Origin: JBHHXG01 sp046756985
Lineage (GTDB): Bacteria; Pseudomonadota; Zetaproteobacteria; Mariprofundales; Mariprofundaceae
Length of the DNA stretch: 11,586 nt
Reading direction: 5' to 3'
Assembly (NCBI GenBank): GCA_046756985.1
Contig: JBHHXG010000052.1
Location: 1-11,586 of the forward strand
Both the position numbers and the translations under genes were made by a program. Under the pieces are notes generated by a model, which was not told the DNA's origin, did no database searches, and was given only the letters and a program-made list of their open reading frames with translations. Position 1 is the stretch's first letter, and the number at the start of each line of letters is the position of its first letter. Below are positions 1 to 5,837 of this stretch, piece after piece.

Positions 1-2
1 CC

Positions 3-113
3 TCCTCCCCGGGAGTTGTAGAGCCTGAACTTGAGCCTTCCCGATTGAATAATTGGTTTAAACTACTAATGGGGTTTGCATTGATTGCAATTCCAGAACA
101 GATAAATATTTAA
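3..113 (+). CDS. C-terminal tail of an unrecognised protein (partial, cut by window start)
   Basis: A frame open from the left edge runs 36 codons to a TAA at 111-113. Its end contains a short hydrophobic stretch (WFKLLMGFALIAIP) that could be a last membrane helix, preceded by a Pro/Glu-rich segment. It lies on the same strand as the antiporter, with 33 nt between its stop and the antiporter ATG; a purine-rich ribosome-binding stretch lies in that gap, so the two could be co-transcribed. I do not recognise the protein, and an open frame of this length can occur by chance. The sequence to the left of the window would decide. Confidence 0.35.
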   Translation, partial: SSPGVVEPELEPSRLNNWFKLLMGFALIAIPEQINI

Positions 114-146
114 TCTGACGTGGCGAAGAGGGAGTAGTTGATTGAT

Positions 147-1325
147 ATGGCTGATATGGCGGAATTTCTTGTTACGCTGGGCTCCCTGCTGCTGCTCGGA
201 CTGGCAACAGATGCCATCGGCCGCCGTACGGCATTGCCCCGTATATCCCTGCTGCTGCTATTCGGCTTCCTGATCGGGCCTTCCGCCTTCGACCTTCTGC
301 CGGCATATGCCGGGCGATGGTTTCCCTCCATCGCGGAAATGGCGCTGCTGATTATCGGTTTCCTGCTAGGCGGCAAACTCACACTTAAGTTCTTACACAG
401 GCATGGACGCTCGGTGCTGTACATATCCGTGGCCGAGGTGCTGGTGACCGCCCTTGTCATGATGATCGGCCTGTTGGCCATCGGAGTGCCATTTGAGATG
501 GCGCTGCTACTGGCAGGAATTGCCCCCGCTACCGCTCCTGAGGCTGATATTGTGCGTGAGATCGGAGCCAGAGGGAACTTTGCCCGTACCATGCTGGGCG
601 TTATGGCGCTTGATGACGTGTGGACTTTAATTATCTTCGGTTTCTTGCTTACAGCCTTCGGCCTGCACCAAGGCGAAGGCACAGGCTTGCAATTGCTGTT
701 TGCCGGCGTCTGGGAGTTGGGGGGAGCCATGCTGCTCGGGATAGTTTTAGGCCTTCCTGCCGCTTATTTGACGGGCCGCATTCGCCCCGGAGAGCCTACA
801 CTCTCAGAAGCGATTGGCATCGTCTTCCTATGCGGTGGGATAGCCTTCTGGCTTGGGTTCTCCTATCTGCTGGCGGTCATAATATTGGGAGGAGTCATCG
901 CCAACTTTGCCTCTCACCACATCAGGCCTTTCCACGCAATTGAAGGGATTGAATGGCCCTTCCTTGTCCTGTTTTTTGTGTTGGCCGGCGCTTCGTTCAA
1001 GCCGGAGGTATTTGGTAGCGTTTGGCTTGCTGGCTTGGCCTATATCATCTTGCGGGCGGGGGGGCGTTTGCTGGGTGGATGGTCTGGGGGGCGCCTAAGT
1101 CACGCCAGACCCATGATCCGCCGATGGATGGGGGTTGCTCTGATGCCCCAGGCGGGAGTAGCCACGGGATTAGCGCTGATCGCTGCAAACCGCTTTCCTG
1201 ATATAGGTGATCAGATACTTGCCATCGTCGTAGTCGGCACCGTGATATTCGAAATGGCCGGCCCAGTCCTCACCCGCCACGCCTTGCGACAGGCGGGCAC
1301 ATTTGGTGATAAAAAGCCACGGTGA
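147..1325 (+). CDS. Cation/proton antiporter, CPA2-type Na+/H+ exchanger family
   Basis: This encodes a 392-aa, very hydrophobic inner-membrane protein with about 10-12 predicted helices and no soluble C-terminal TrkA-N/RCK domain, so it is the bare exchanger core. Family-like features are the N-terminal GRRTALPRISLLLLFGFLIG stretch, a glycine-rich second helix region (LLIIGFLLGGKL), a mid-protein segment APATAPEADIVREIG followed by an acidic pair in ALDDVW, and a late PQAGVATGLAL segment. Such proteins exchange Na+ or K+ for protons; the ion cannot be read from sequence. The frame extends upstream to a TTG at 138, but AGGGAG at 129-134 is only 3 nt from that TTG and 12 nt from the ATG at 147, so the ATG is preferred. 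A third in-frame ATG at 156 is too far away. The gene converges on a pseudogene-like stub and csp. Confidence 0.85.
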   Translation: MADMAEFLVTLGSLLLLGLATDAIGRRTALPRISLLLLFGFLIGPSAFDLLPAYAGRWFPSIAEMALLIIGFLLGGKLTLKFLHRHGRSVLYISVAEVLVTALVMMIGLLAIGVPFEMALLLAGIAPATAPEADIVREIGARGNFARTMLGVMALDDVWTLIIFGFLLTAFGLHQGEGTGLQLLFAGVWELGGAMLLGIVLGLPAAYLTGRIRPGEPTLSEAIGIVFLCGGIAFWLGFSYLLAVIILGGVIANFASHHIRPFHAIEGIEWPFLVLFFVLAGASFKPEVFGSVWLAGLAYIILRAGGRLLGGWSGGRLSHARPMIRRWMGVALMPQAGVATGLALIAANRFPDIGDQILAIVVVGTVIFEMAGPVLTRHALRQAGTFGDKKPR

Positions 1326-1332
1326 AAATATA

Positions 1333-1459
1333 TTATAGATACCCCATCTTCGGCAATTTAACGACCAGAGGCCGCGCATAATCCAGCCTGGCTTCGGTCA
1401 CATCGTTACCGGCTGTATTAAGGTATTCAATCCTTCATCTCACCTGCTTTGCGGGCCAC
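1333..1459 (-). pseudogene. Decayed C-terminal stub resembling 6-phosphofructokinase (PPi-dependent type)
   Basis: On the minus strand, 1431 down to a TAA at 1333-1335 reads as 32 codons containing GNDVTEA and DYARPLV and ending LPKMGYL. From memory this resembles the extreme C-terminus of proteobacterial PPi-type phosphofructokinases, where a 'G-N-x-V-T-x-A-F-x-x-Y-x-x-P-L' pattern precedes the end. Just upstream, 1459-1430 reads VARKAGEMKD in another frame before a stop, which looks like the preceding piece displaced by a frameshift. Nothing further upstream belongs to it, because the csp terminator abuts at 1460. The family call rests on pattern memory and is uncertain; the stub is too short and too broken to be functional. 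Confidence 0.4.
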
Positions 1460-1489
1460 AAAAAAAACACCCCGCCAAAAGACGGGGTG
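1460..1489 (-). terminator. Rho-independent terminator of the csp gene
   Basis: Read on the minus strand, CACCCCG at 1489-1483 pairs with CGGGGTG at 1474-1468 around a short loop containing TTTT, and is followed by eight T residues (1467-1460). It lies 27 nt downstream of the csp stop codon. The plus-strand reading has no U-tract after the hairpin, so it serves csp rather than the antiporter. Confidence 0.9.
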
Positions 1490-1516
1490 CTGATTTAGCC
1501 TTATTCGGGCTGTTAT

Positions 1517-1720
1517 TTATTCAGGAACAACATTCGTCGCCTGAGGGCCTTTCTGACCATCTTCGACATCAAACGTCACTTTCTGACCTTCCGCCAGGCT
1601 CTTAAAACCTTCGGTCTGAATGGCCGAGAAATGTACGAATACATCATCGCCGCCATCGTCCTGGGAAATAAAGCCGTAACCTTTGGATTCGTTGAACCAC
1701 TTAACTGTACCTGTTGCCAT
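1517..1720 (-). CDS. Cold-shock domain protein (CspA family)
   Basis: This 67-aa protein is a single cold-shock domain, the normal length for the family. It is a small cytoplasmic five-stranded β-barrel that binds single-stranded RNA and DNA and melts mRNA secondary structure. RNP1 (KGYGFI, residues 13-18) and RNP2 (VFVHF, residues 27-31) are intact, and the N-terminal TGTVKWFN and C-terminal KGPQATNV segments are canonical. A GAGG lies about 9 nt before the ATG. The gene is monocistronic, with a strong terminator 27 nt downstream. An AT-rich stretch around 1740-1760 offers possible -10 sequences on both strands; I see no convincing -35 or cold box. Whether it is cold-induced or constitutive cannot be told, since many Csp paralogues are constitutive. 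Confidence 0.97.
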   Translation of the reverse strand: MATGTVKWFNESKGYGFISQDDGGDDVFVHFSAIQTEGFKSLAEGQKVTFDVEDGQKGPQATNVVPE

Positions 1721-1748
1721 GAAAACTTACCTCGATATACCTTAATAA

Positions 1749-1754
1749 TATAAT
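1749..1754 (+). promoter_or_regulatory. Perfect TATAAT -10-like hexamer on the + strand
   Basis: TATAAT occurs on the plus strand in the csp upstream region. The best -35 is the weak TTACCT at 1727-1732, with a 16-nt spacer. No protein gene follows on this strand, but a hairpin with a U-tract ends at 1894, so a transcript of roughly 130 nt is conceivable. The surrounding sequence is AT-rich, and the same stretch may instead supply the minus-strand csp promoter, so a chance match is quite possible. Confidence 0.2.
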
Positions 1755-1846
1755 ATTTGCGTACATGTGATGAAAAGGAATTACCGGGGAAAATCTGGAG
1801 AGAACGTCCGAGACAGCCAAGAAAACCCATCAAAAATCATGTGAGC

Positions 1847-1894
1847 GGCGACATTGTAAGCGAGCATCGCCCGCAAATCAATGTCGGCCTTTTT
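1847..1894 (+). terminator. Long hairpin with plus-strand U-tract between csp and the exported-protein gene
   Basis: CGACATTG at 1849-1856 pairs with CAATGTCG at 1879-1886 (8 bp). Two further G-C pairs form across a bulged G at the base. Inside, GCGAGC (1860-1865) pairs with GCCCGC (1869-1874) with one mismatch around an ATC loop. Five T residues follow at 1890-1894, overlapping the last codons of the minus-strand gene that ends at 1893. It has the form of an intrinsic terminator for plus-strand transcription, although no plus-strand gene is visible upstream. On the minus strand it follows directly after a stop codon but lacks a U-tract there; it could still be a transcript-end structure. Confidence 0.5.
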
Positions 1895-2234
1895 AATCCT
1901 CGATCAATAAGTCCGAAATAGCTCCGGTCAGGTCGTCGTTCAGACTCCTTGCATATGCTTTAGAACCGGTCTTCAGGGTGATGACCTTACCTCGAATTGA
2001 AACTTTAACTGTTGTATTTTCCAAAAGGGTGTAGTCAATACTGGTAAAGGGGACATAAAAATTAGCATCCTTTGTTTTGAATCGAAAAGATTGTGGAAAA
2101 ATAACCAGCTTGGAAGGCCCTGTTATTCCAAAATCACTTTCTACTTCGTAAGTCTTGGACTTGCCCATAAAAGCATAAGCTGATGTGCTGGTAAAAAGCA
2201 TGGCAACAGTCATTAGAGTAAGTATTTTTTTCAC
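1893..2234 (-). CDS. Small exported protein of unknown function
   Basis: I do not recognise this 113-aa protein. The start chosen is a GTG at 2234: it has GGAGAG with about 6 nt spacing, and it gives a classic signal peptide (MKK, hydrophobic core, then STSAYA just before the cut), leaving about 93 mature residues. An upstream ATG at 2246 lies inside that ribosome-binding site and would prefix MERD, and the longer frame to 2327 is less likely. The mature part is β-rich (FRFKTKDANFYVPFTSIDYT, then KVSIRGKVITLKTG) and ends in an amphipathic helix (DDLTGAISDLL). That layout resembles a small PH-like barrel, but this is inference only. There is no lipobox and no cysteine in the mature part. Its base composition is more AT-rich than rpoH upstream. 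It may be expressed alone or by read-through from rpoH, since no clear terminator separates them. Confidence 0.75.
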   Translation of the reverse strand: MKKILTLMTVAMLFTSTSAYAFMGKSKTYEVESDFGITGPSKLVIFPQSFRFKTKDANFYVPFTSIDYTLLENTTVKVSIRGKVITLKTGSKAYARSLNDDLTGAISDLLIED

Positions 2235-2293
2235 ATCTCTCTCCATTGTAAAACAGTGTGGGGCTCTATCCCCCCCAGAAGTAATTCCATTGT

Positions 2294-2321
2294 AGTGTAG
2301 GCGTGAATTTTTGATCCGCAA
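2294..2321 (-). promoter_or_regulatory. Candidate σ70 promoter for the small exported protein gene
   Basis: On the minus strand TTGCGG (2321-2316), a 16-nt spacer and TACACT (2299-2294) form a weak promoter-like pair about 60 nt upstream of the GTG start. A TTGACA sits immediately upstream at 2327-2322 but has no good -10 at the usual distance. Between this site and rpoH (2328-2415) I see GC-rich direct repeats of GGCCGGCA but no U-tract and no gene. Confidence 0.25.
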
Positions 2322-2415
2322 TGTCAATCTATGGATGTCCGCTTTCGGCCGGCATTGGCAGCGGCAGAGGCGTAAAGCTACGGCATTGGGACGCCGGCAG
2401 GCCGGCAGATACAGT

Positions 2416-3243
2416 CTAGGAGAGTGATTCCCTGAGCCGCTTCATGGCGCGGGATTCAAGTTGCCGCACACGCTCGATGGATACACTCAACTCTTCCGAA
2501 AGCGTCTTCAGTGTCACGGGCGAATCGGCAAGATGGCGCTGTTCGACGATATAGCGATCACGTTCGGAAAGCTGGCTCATCGCAGCATAAAGCTGGCCTT
2601 GTTGATGCGTCTGCCAGTTCTTTTCTTCCGCCGCCTCTTCAGGCGTGGCTTCCGGCGCCGGCAAGGCGGCCACCATCGCCTGGCTTTCACCATCCGCATC
2701 GACAGGTGCATCCAGCGACACATCGCGTTGCAGGTAGGCATTGGCCGCTTCCTGATATTCCAGTCCGCTCAGCCCATATTCCGCGCCGACCTCATCGGCC
2801 TGACGGCCTTCCAGTGCAGCAATAGCGTCTCTCGCCTTGCCAAGGCCTGCAAATATTTTGCGTTGCAGTTTGTTGGTGCCAAGCTTGACGATACTCCACG
2901 ACCGCAGAATAAAATCGTGGATCGCGGCACGGACCCACCAGGAAGCATAGGTCATCAGACGGAACCCGCGGTCGGGATCAAAGCGCTTGACGGCATGCAT
3001 CAGCCCCAGCGTACCTTCCTGAATCAGATCCATTTCCGGCAGCCCAAAATGACGATATTCGCGGGCAATCGCGGCAACACCATGCAGGTTTGAAACGACC
3101 AGCTGTTTGGCAGCCTCACGATCCTGCTTATCACGCCATAGCCTGGCCAGCCGCACTTCCTCTTCACGGGACAGGCGCGGCGTACGCCTTACCTCACGGT
3201 AAAACAGTGACAGGCTGGACATTTCAATAGGCGGTGCAAACAA
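2416..3243 (-). CDS. rpoH: RNA polymerase heat-shock sigma factor σ32 (RpoH)
   Basis: This directs RNA polymerase to heat-shock promoters for chaperones and proteases. It has 275 aa, slightly short of the usual 280-290. σ70 region 2 spans about residues 48-118 (NLHGVAAIAREYRHFG, DLIQEGTLGLMHAVKRFDP, GFRLMTYASWWVRAAI). SWSIVKLGTNKLQRKIFAGLGKAR (about 115-138) contains the QRK(I/L)F 'RpoH box' that separates RpoH from other group 3/4 sigmas. Region 4 with its helix-turn-helix lies at about 224-270 (LSERDRYIVEQRHL, then TLKTLSEELSVSIERVRQLE). The start is a TTG at 3243, supported by AGGAG 7 nt upstream; the next ATG (codon 8) is too far from it. It sits downstream of ftsE-ftsX, as in many proteobacteria, but with its own promoter and a CIRCE operator, so HrcA control is predicted. 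No clear intrinsic terminator follows. Confidence 0.96.
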   Translation of the reverse strand: MFAPPIEMSSLSLFYREVRRTPRLSREEEVRLARLWRDKQDREAAKQLVVSNLHGVAAIAREYRHFGLPEMDLIQEGTLGLMHAVKRFDPDRGFRLMTYASWWVRAAIHDFILRSWSIVKLGTNKLQRKIFAGLGKARDAIAALEGRQADEVGAEYGLSGLEYQEAANAYLQRDVSLDAPVDADGESQAMVAALPAPEATPEEAAEEKNWQTHQQGQLYAAMSQLSERDRYIVEQRHLADSPVTLKTLSEELSVSIERVRQLESRAMKRLRESLS

Positions 3244-3276
3244 ATTCCAACTCCTGTTGTGCCAAGTTGCGCTAAT

Positions 3277-3303
3277 TTAGCACTCTCTCCAATAGAGTGC
3301 CAA
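3277..3303 (-). promoter_or_regulatory. CIRCE operator (HrcA binding site) upstream of rpoH
   Basis: On the plus strand the sequence is TTAGCACTC, nine bases, GAGTGCCAA. The CIRCE consensus is TTAGCACTC-N9-GAGTGCTAA, so 17 of 18 arm positions match and spacer length is exact. In rpoH orientation it begins one base after the predicted -10 and covers the expected transcription start, a classic repressor position. HrcA is the known ligand of CIRCE; it needs GroEL for activity and is released on heat stress. hrcA is not in this window. Confidence 0.92.
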
Positions 3304-3304
3304 T

Positions 3305-3332
3305 ATCTTAGTAAAACCATCGGGTTTGTCAA
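3305..3332 (-). promoter_or_regulatory. σ70-type promoter of rpoH
   Basis: In rpoH orientation there is a perfect -35 TTGACA (3332-3327), a 16-nt spacer and a -10 TAAGAT (3310-3305, 4 of 6 matches). Transcription would start near 3298, inside the CIRCE element, giving a 5' leader of about 55 nt before the TTG start. It lies in the 111-nt gap after ftsX, which otherwise holds no gene. Confidence 0.75.
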
Positions 3333-3354
3333 TAGATTTATGAATTTTCCTTTA

Positions 3355-4236
3355 TTAATCAGGCGAATCCGGCGACACAATCCTGGCAGTTGCAATCACG
3401 GCGCCAAAAAAGCCCACCACCGCGCCACCAAGCAGCAATGGCAGCAATAAGATCAGACCGCTCAAGTGCACCTGCAATGAGGCGAACCACTCGGAAGCCC
3501 CCAGAATCAGAGGCCAGACAAGCAGCCATGCAAGCAGGCCCGCGCCGGCGCCCAGCAGCATGCCTTCGAGAATAAACGGCGTGCGTACAAACCATTCCTT
3601 TGCGCCCAGCAGCCGCATCAGATGCACCTCGTCGGCACGGGCAAGAATGGTCATGCGCAAGGTGTTGGAAATAATAAGCGCCATGGCCAGTGCCAGCACA
3701 AGCGTGGCAAACCAGGCCAGATAATTGATCTGCCCAAGCCAGTGATGCGCCTGTGCCAGCTGTACTTCTTCTTCGTTGACGTGGGCTGCGAAACGCACCG
3801 CCTCATCGCGGATATCGGAAAACAGAAATTCGCCGGTATCGGTATCCAGTGATAATTCAAAACTGATCGGTAAACGCCGGGAAAGCGCCTGGCGGTCAAC
3901 GCCGCTGCCACCCAGCCACTCTTGCATCCAGGCCGCCGCTTCCTGCTGCGATATCCGCCGCACCGACTCCACGCCCTTCACCGTTGCCAGAGCCTGCTGC
4001 AAGGGCGCAGCCTTTGCCTTTTTCTCCGCATCAAGATAAACATGGATACGGATATCACTCTGCCAGCTTCCCACCCATTGCTGTGCCGCCTGCATGCCAA
4101 GCCACAACACACCCAGGGCCCAAAGCGCCACGCATACGATCATCAGCGCCAGAAACTGCTGGATACCGAACGGTGGCAGGCGGAAACCGCCTGGCAGCCG
4201 CGGTTTGACCTGTTCAGGAATATCAGTCTCAGCCAT
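3355..4236 (-). CDS. ftsX: Cell division protein FtsX (ABC permease-like subunit)
   Basis: FtsX is the membrane subunit of FtsEX, a type VII ABC system at the divisome that uses ATP hydrolysis to activate periplasmic peptidoglycan hydrolases, via EnvC in E. coli. The protein has 293 aa with the family topology: a cytoplasmic N-terminus, TM1 at about 28-48, a periplasmic domain at about 49-170, and TM2-4 at about 171-192, 221-246 and 258-284. The hallmark cytoplasmic loop NTLRMTILARADEVHLMRLLGA (191-212), followed by R.PF..EG, is present. The start ATG at 4236 has GAGG 6 nt upstream and overlaps the end of ftsE by 8 nt, implying translational coupling. Upstream extension of the frame is only ftsE shadow. 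rpoH lies downstream with an independent promoter; no terminator is seen after the TAA. Confidence 0.95.
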   Translation of the reverse strand: MAETDIPEQVKPRLPGGFRLPPFGIQQFLALMIVCVALWALGVLWLGMQAAQQWVGSWQSDIRIHVYLDAEKKAKAAPLQQALATVKGVESVRRISQQEAAAWMQEWLGGSGVDRQALSRRLPISFELSLDTDTGEFLFSDIRDEAVRFAAHVNEEEVQLAQAHHWLGQINYLAWFATLVLALAMALIISNTLRMTILARADEVHLMRLLGAKEWFVRTPFILEGMLLGAGAGLLAWLLVWPLILGASEWFASLQVHLSGLILLLPLLLGGAVVGFFGAVIATARIVSPDSPD

Positions 4237-4912
4237 ATGAATCCTCAGCCAGTGAACCGGCATGCAATTGCACAAGGCGGCCAGGATGGGACTCCAGCAA
4301 GTGCAAATCATGCGTCGCCATAATCACTGTTGAACCCTGCCGGTTCAGGCCCATCAAATAATCAAGCACGCGACGGGCTGTGCCTACATCAAGATTGCCT
4401 GTCGGCTCATCGGCAAGGATGATGGGAGGGTTGGCCGTCATGGCTCTGGCAATCGCCACCCGCTGCTGCTCACCGCCGGAAAGCGCCTCGGGATAGGACC
4501 ACAGGCGGTCTTCAAGGCCGACATATTCCAGCACCTTGCGCACACGTGGAATCAGGCGCTCGGTCTCCCAGCCCTGCACCCTTAACGGCAACGCGACATT
4601 TTCAAACACCGTCCGTGAGAACAACAGTTTGTGATCCTGGAAGATAATGCCGATGCGCTGGCGCAGTTCACGAATTCTGATTTCCTTTGTCTTGCGCATA
4701 TCCAGTTGCTGCACCATCAGCAGGCCGGATGTTGGCCGGATACCGCCATAAAGCATACGCAACAACGACGATTTACCGGCACCGCTTTCTCCCGTCAGAT
4801 AGACAAACTGCCCTTGCGCAATATCCAGCGTTATGCCGGAAAGCGCCGTCTTGCCGGTTGCATAACGGAGCATGACCTGCTGCATCTGAATCTGGGGATT
4901 TGTCTGGCTCAT
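4229..4912 (-). CDS. ftsE: Cell division ATP-binding protein FtsE
   Basis: This is the cytoplasmic ATPase partner of FtsX, 227 aa, the normal size for FtsE. In order: Walker A GESGAGKSS (41-49), Q-loop in FQDHK (Q92), the ABC signature LSGGEQQR (144-151), Walker B IILADEP (164-170) with catalytic E169, D-loop GNLD and switch histidine H201 (MATHDLHLL). The DEPTGNLD wording is typical of the FtsE/LolD/MacB group, and the overlap with ftsX settles the identity. The start ATG at 4912 is chosen because the upstream frame to 5002 adds no ABC-like sequence; no strong Shine-Dalgarno is seen. An 82-nt gap separates it from the divergent zinc-ribbon gene, and I see no convincing promoter in it. Confidence 0.95.
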   Translation of the reverse strand: MSQTNPQIQMQQVMLRYATGKTALSGITLDIAQGQFVYLTGESGAGKSSLLRMLYGGIRPTSGLLMVQQLDMRKTKEIRIRELRQRIGIIFQDHKLLFSRTVFENVALPLRVQGWETERLIPRVRKVLEYVGLEDRLWSYPEALSGGEQQRVAIARAMTANPPIILADEPTGNLDVGTARRVLDYLMGLNRQGSTVIMATHDLHLLESHPGRLVQLHAGSLAEDSYG

Positions 4913-4994
4913 CAGCGAACAGTAGCCAGCCACCTGCCTGGTGTCATCCGTCGCCCCGCATCCTGCTGACAAACCAGTATGAACAGTCCAGCAT

Positions 4995-5837
4995 ATGGCC
5001 ATGCGAATTGCATGTCCCCATTGTCAGGCTGCCTACCAAGTCGATGCCATGGGCGAAAGCGCCGTATTCATCTGCCATCGCTGTGGCAGTGAATTCGGCT
5101 TCGGAACAGGGCAGGACGCTGCCGATAATGCACCACCCCAGACCGCAGAAGAACAGCTGCCGCTGTTCCAGAGCGAATCCAGTACAGATGTTGCAGGGGA
5201 CAGGATAGAACAGGGCCTTCAAGTCAAATCCGAAGAACCGGCAGCCGCCGCAGCCGCGGAGATACCGGAAACCGCGCCACCGCCCGAAGTCATACCACAA
5301 GAGGAATATGCCGGCAGTGAATTACTGCCGCCGCAGACAGCGGCCAGAATATGGCCCTGGCTGGCAGCTATGTTGATCCTTATCGGTGGCGCCGGTTTCT
5401 GGGTCAAACACGAGGTATGGCTGGACAATGCGTGGTTCCGCAGTCTGCTGATCAACATCCACTTGCCGCTGGAGGTGCGTAACAAGGACTGGTACATCAT
5501 TCCGGGCAGCATCCAGGCGCAATGGATCAAACGCAGTGATGGCAGTCAGGCGCTGTTTATCGAAGGCCGTATCGAGAACCTGCTGTACAGCGAACTGTCA
5601 CTGCCGCAGATCGAAATACAGTTTTATTCCAAACTTGATCCTGAAAAGCCGGTTACGGCCCGCCGCCTTGCGATCACGCAACCGCCGACGATCGAAGTCA
5701 TCCGGCGCGCGCCCTTTAAAACACCGCCAGCCGACACCGTGCCTGTTGCCGCCCGCGGACAGCGGGGCTTCGTACTGTTGCTTGAATCCCTGCCTGAGAA
5801 TACCGGCGATTTCACGCTGACGCCCATTACAGACTAG
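4995..5837 (+). CDS. Zinc-ribbon membrane protein, MJ0042-finger/DUF3426-like
   Basis: A 280-aa protein. The N-terminus holds a four-cysteine zinc ribbon (C7-P-H-C10 and C27-H-R-C30-G) of the MJ0042 type common in proteobacteria and myxobacteria. Next come a low-complexity acidic, Ala- and Pro-rich linker (about 40-117), one transmembrane helix (about 119-137), and a C-terminal domain (about 150-280) that resembles DUF3426 (a conserved W near the TM, then INNLL-like ENLLYSELSLPQIEIQFYS and RGQRGFVLLLE). Function is unknown; the zinc ribbon would be cytoplasmic and the DUF3426 part periplasmic. The ATG at 4995 is followed by another at 5001; neither has a clear ribosome-binding site. It is divergent from ftsE, and its stop codon overlaps the stop of the convergent downstream gene within a CTAG. 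Confidence 0.8.
   Translation: MAMRIACPHCQAAYQVDAMGESAVFICHRCGSEFGFGTGQDAADNAPPQTAEEQLPLFQSESSTDVAGDRIEQGLQVKSEEPAAAAAAEIPETAPPPEVIPQEEYAGSELLPPQTAARIWPWLAAMLILIGGAGFWVKHEVWLDNAWFRSLLINIHLPLEVRNKDWYIIPGSIQAQWIKRSDGSQALFIEGRIENLLYSELSLPQIEIQFYSKLDPEKPVTARRLAITQPPTIEVIRRAPFKTPPADTVPVAARGQRGFVLLLESLPENTGDFTLTPITD

Noticed and set aside
138..146. TTG at 138 as antiporter start
   Set aside because: The purine-rich ribosome-binding stretch ends only 3 nt before it; the ATG at 147 is better, though its spacing of 12 nt is somewhat long.
2347..2408. Repeated GGCCGGCA and palindromic GCCGGC as an rpoH terminator
   Set aside because: The arms can pair but no U-tract follows on either strand, so a terminator is not supported.
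2461..3093. 210-aa plus-strand ORF opposite rpoH
   Set aside because: It is the antisense shadow of a certain rpoH gene, with no domain, no ribosome-binding site and an unnatural Arg/His-rich composition.
3259..3450. Small plus-strand ORF across the rpoH promoter
   Set aside because: It covers the CIRCE element, the rpoH promoter and antisense ftsX; no coding signal is visible.
4229..5002. Full 257-aa frame as FtsE
   Set aside because: The first 30 residues resemble no ABC sequence and would overlap the start of the divergent gene; the ATG at 4912 gives the normal FtsE length.
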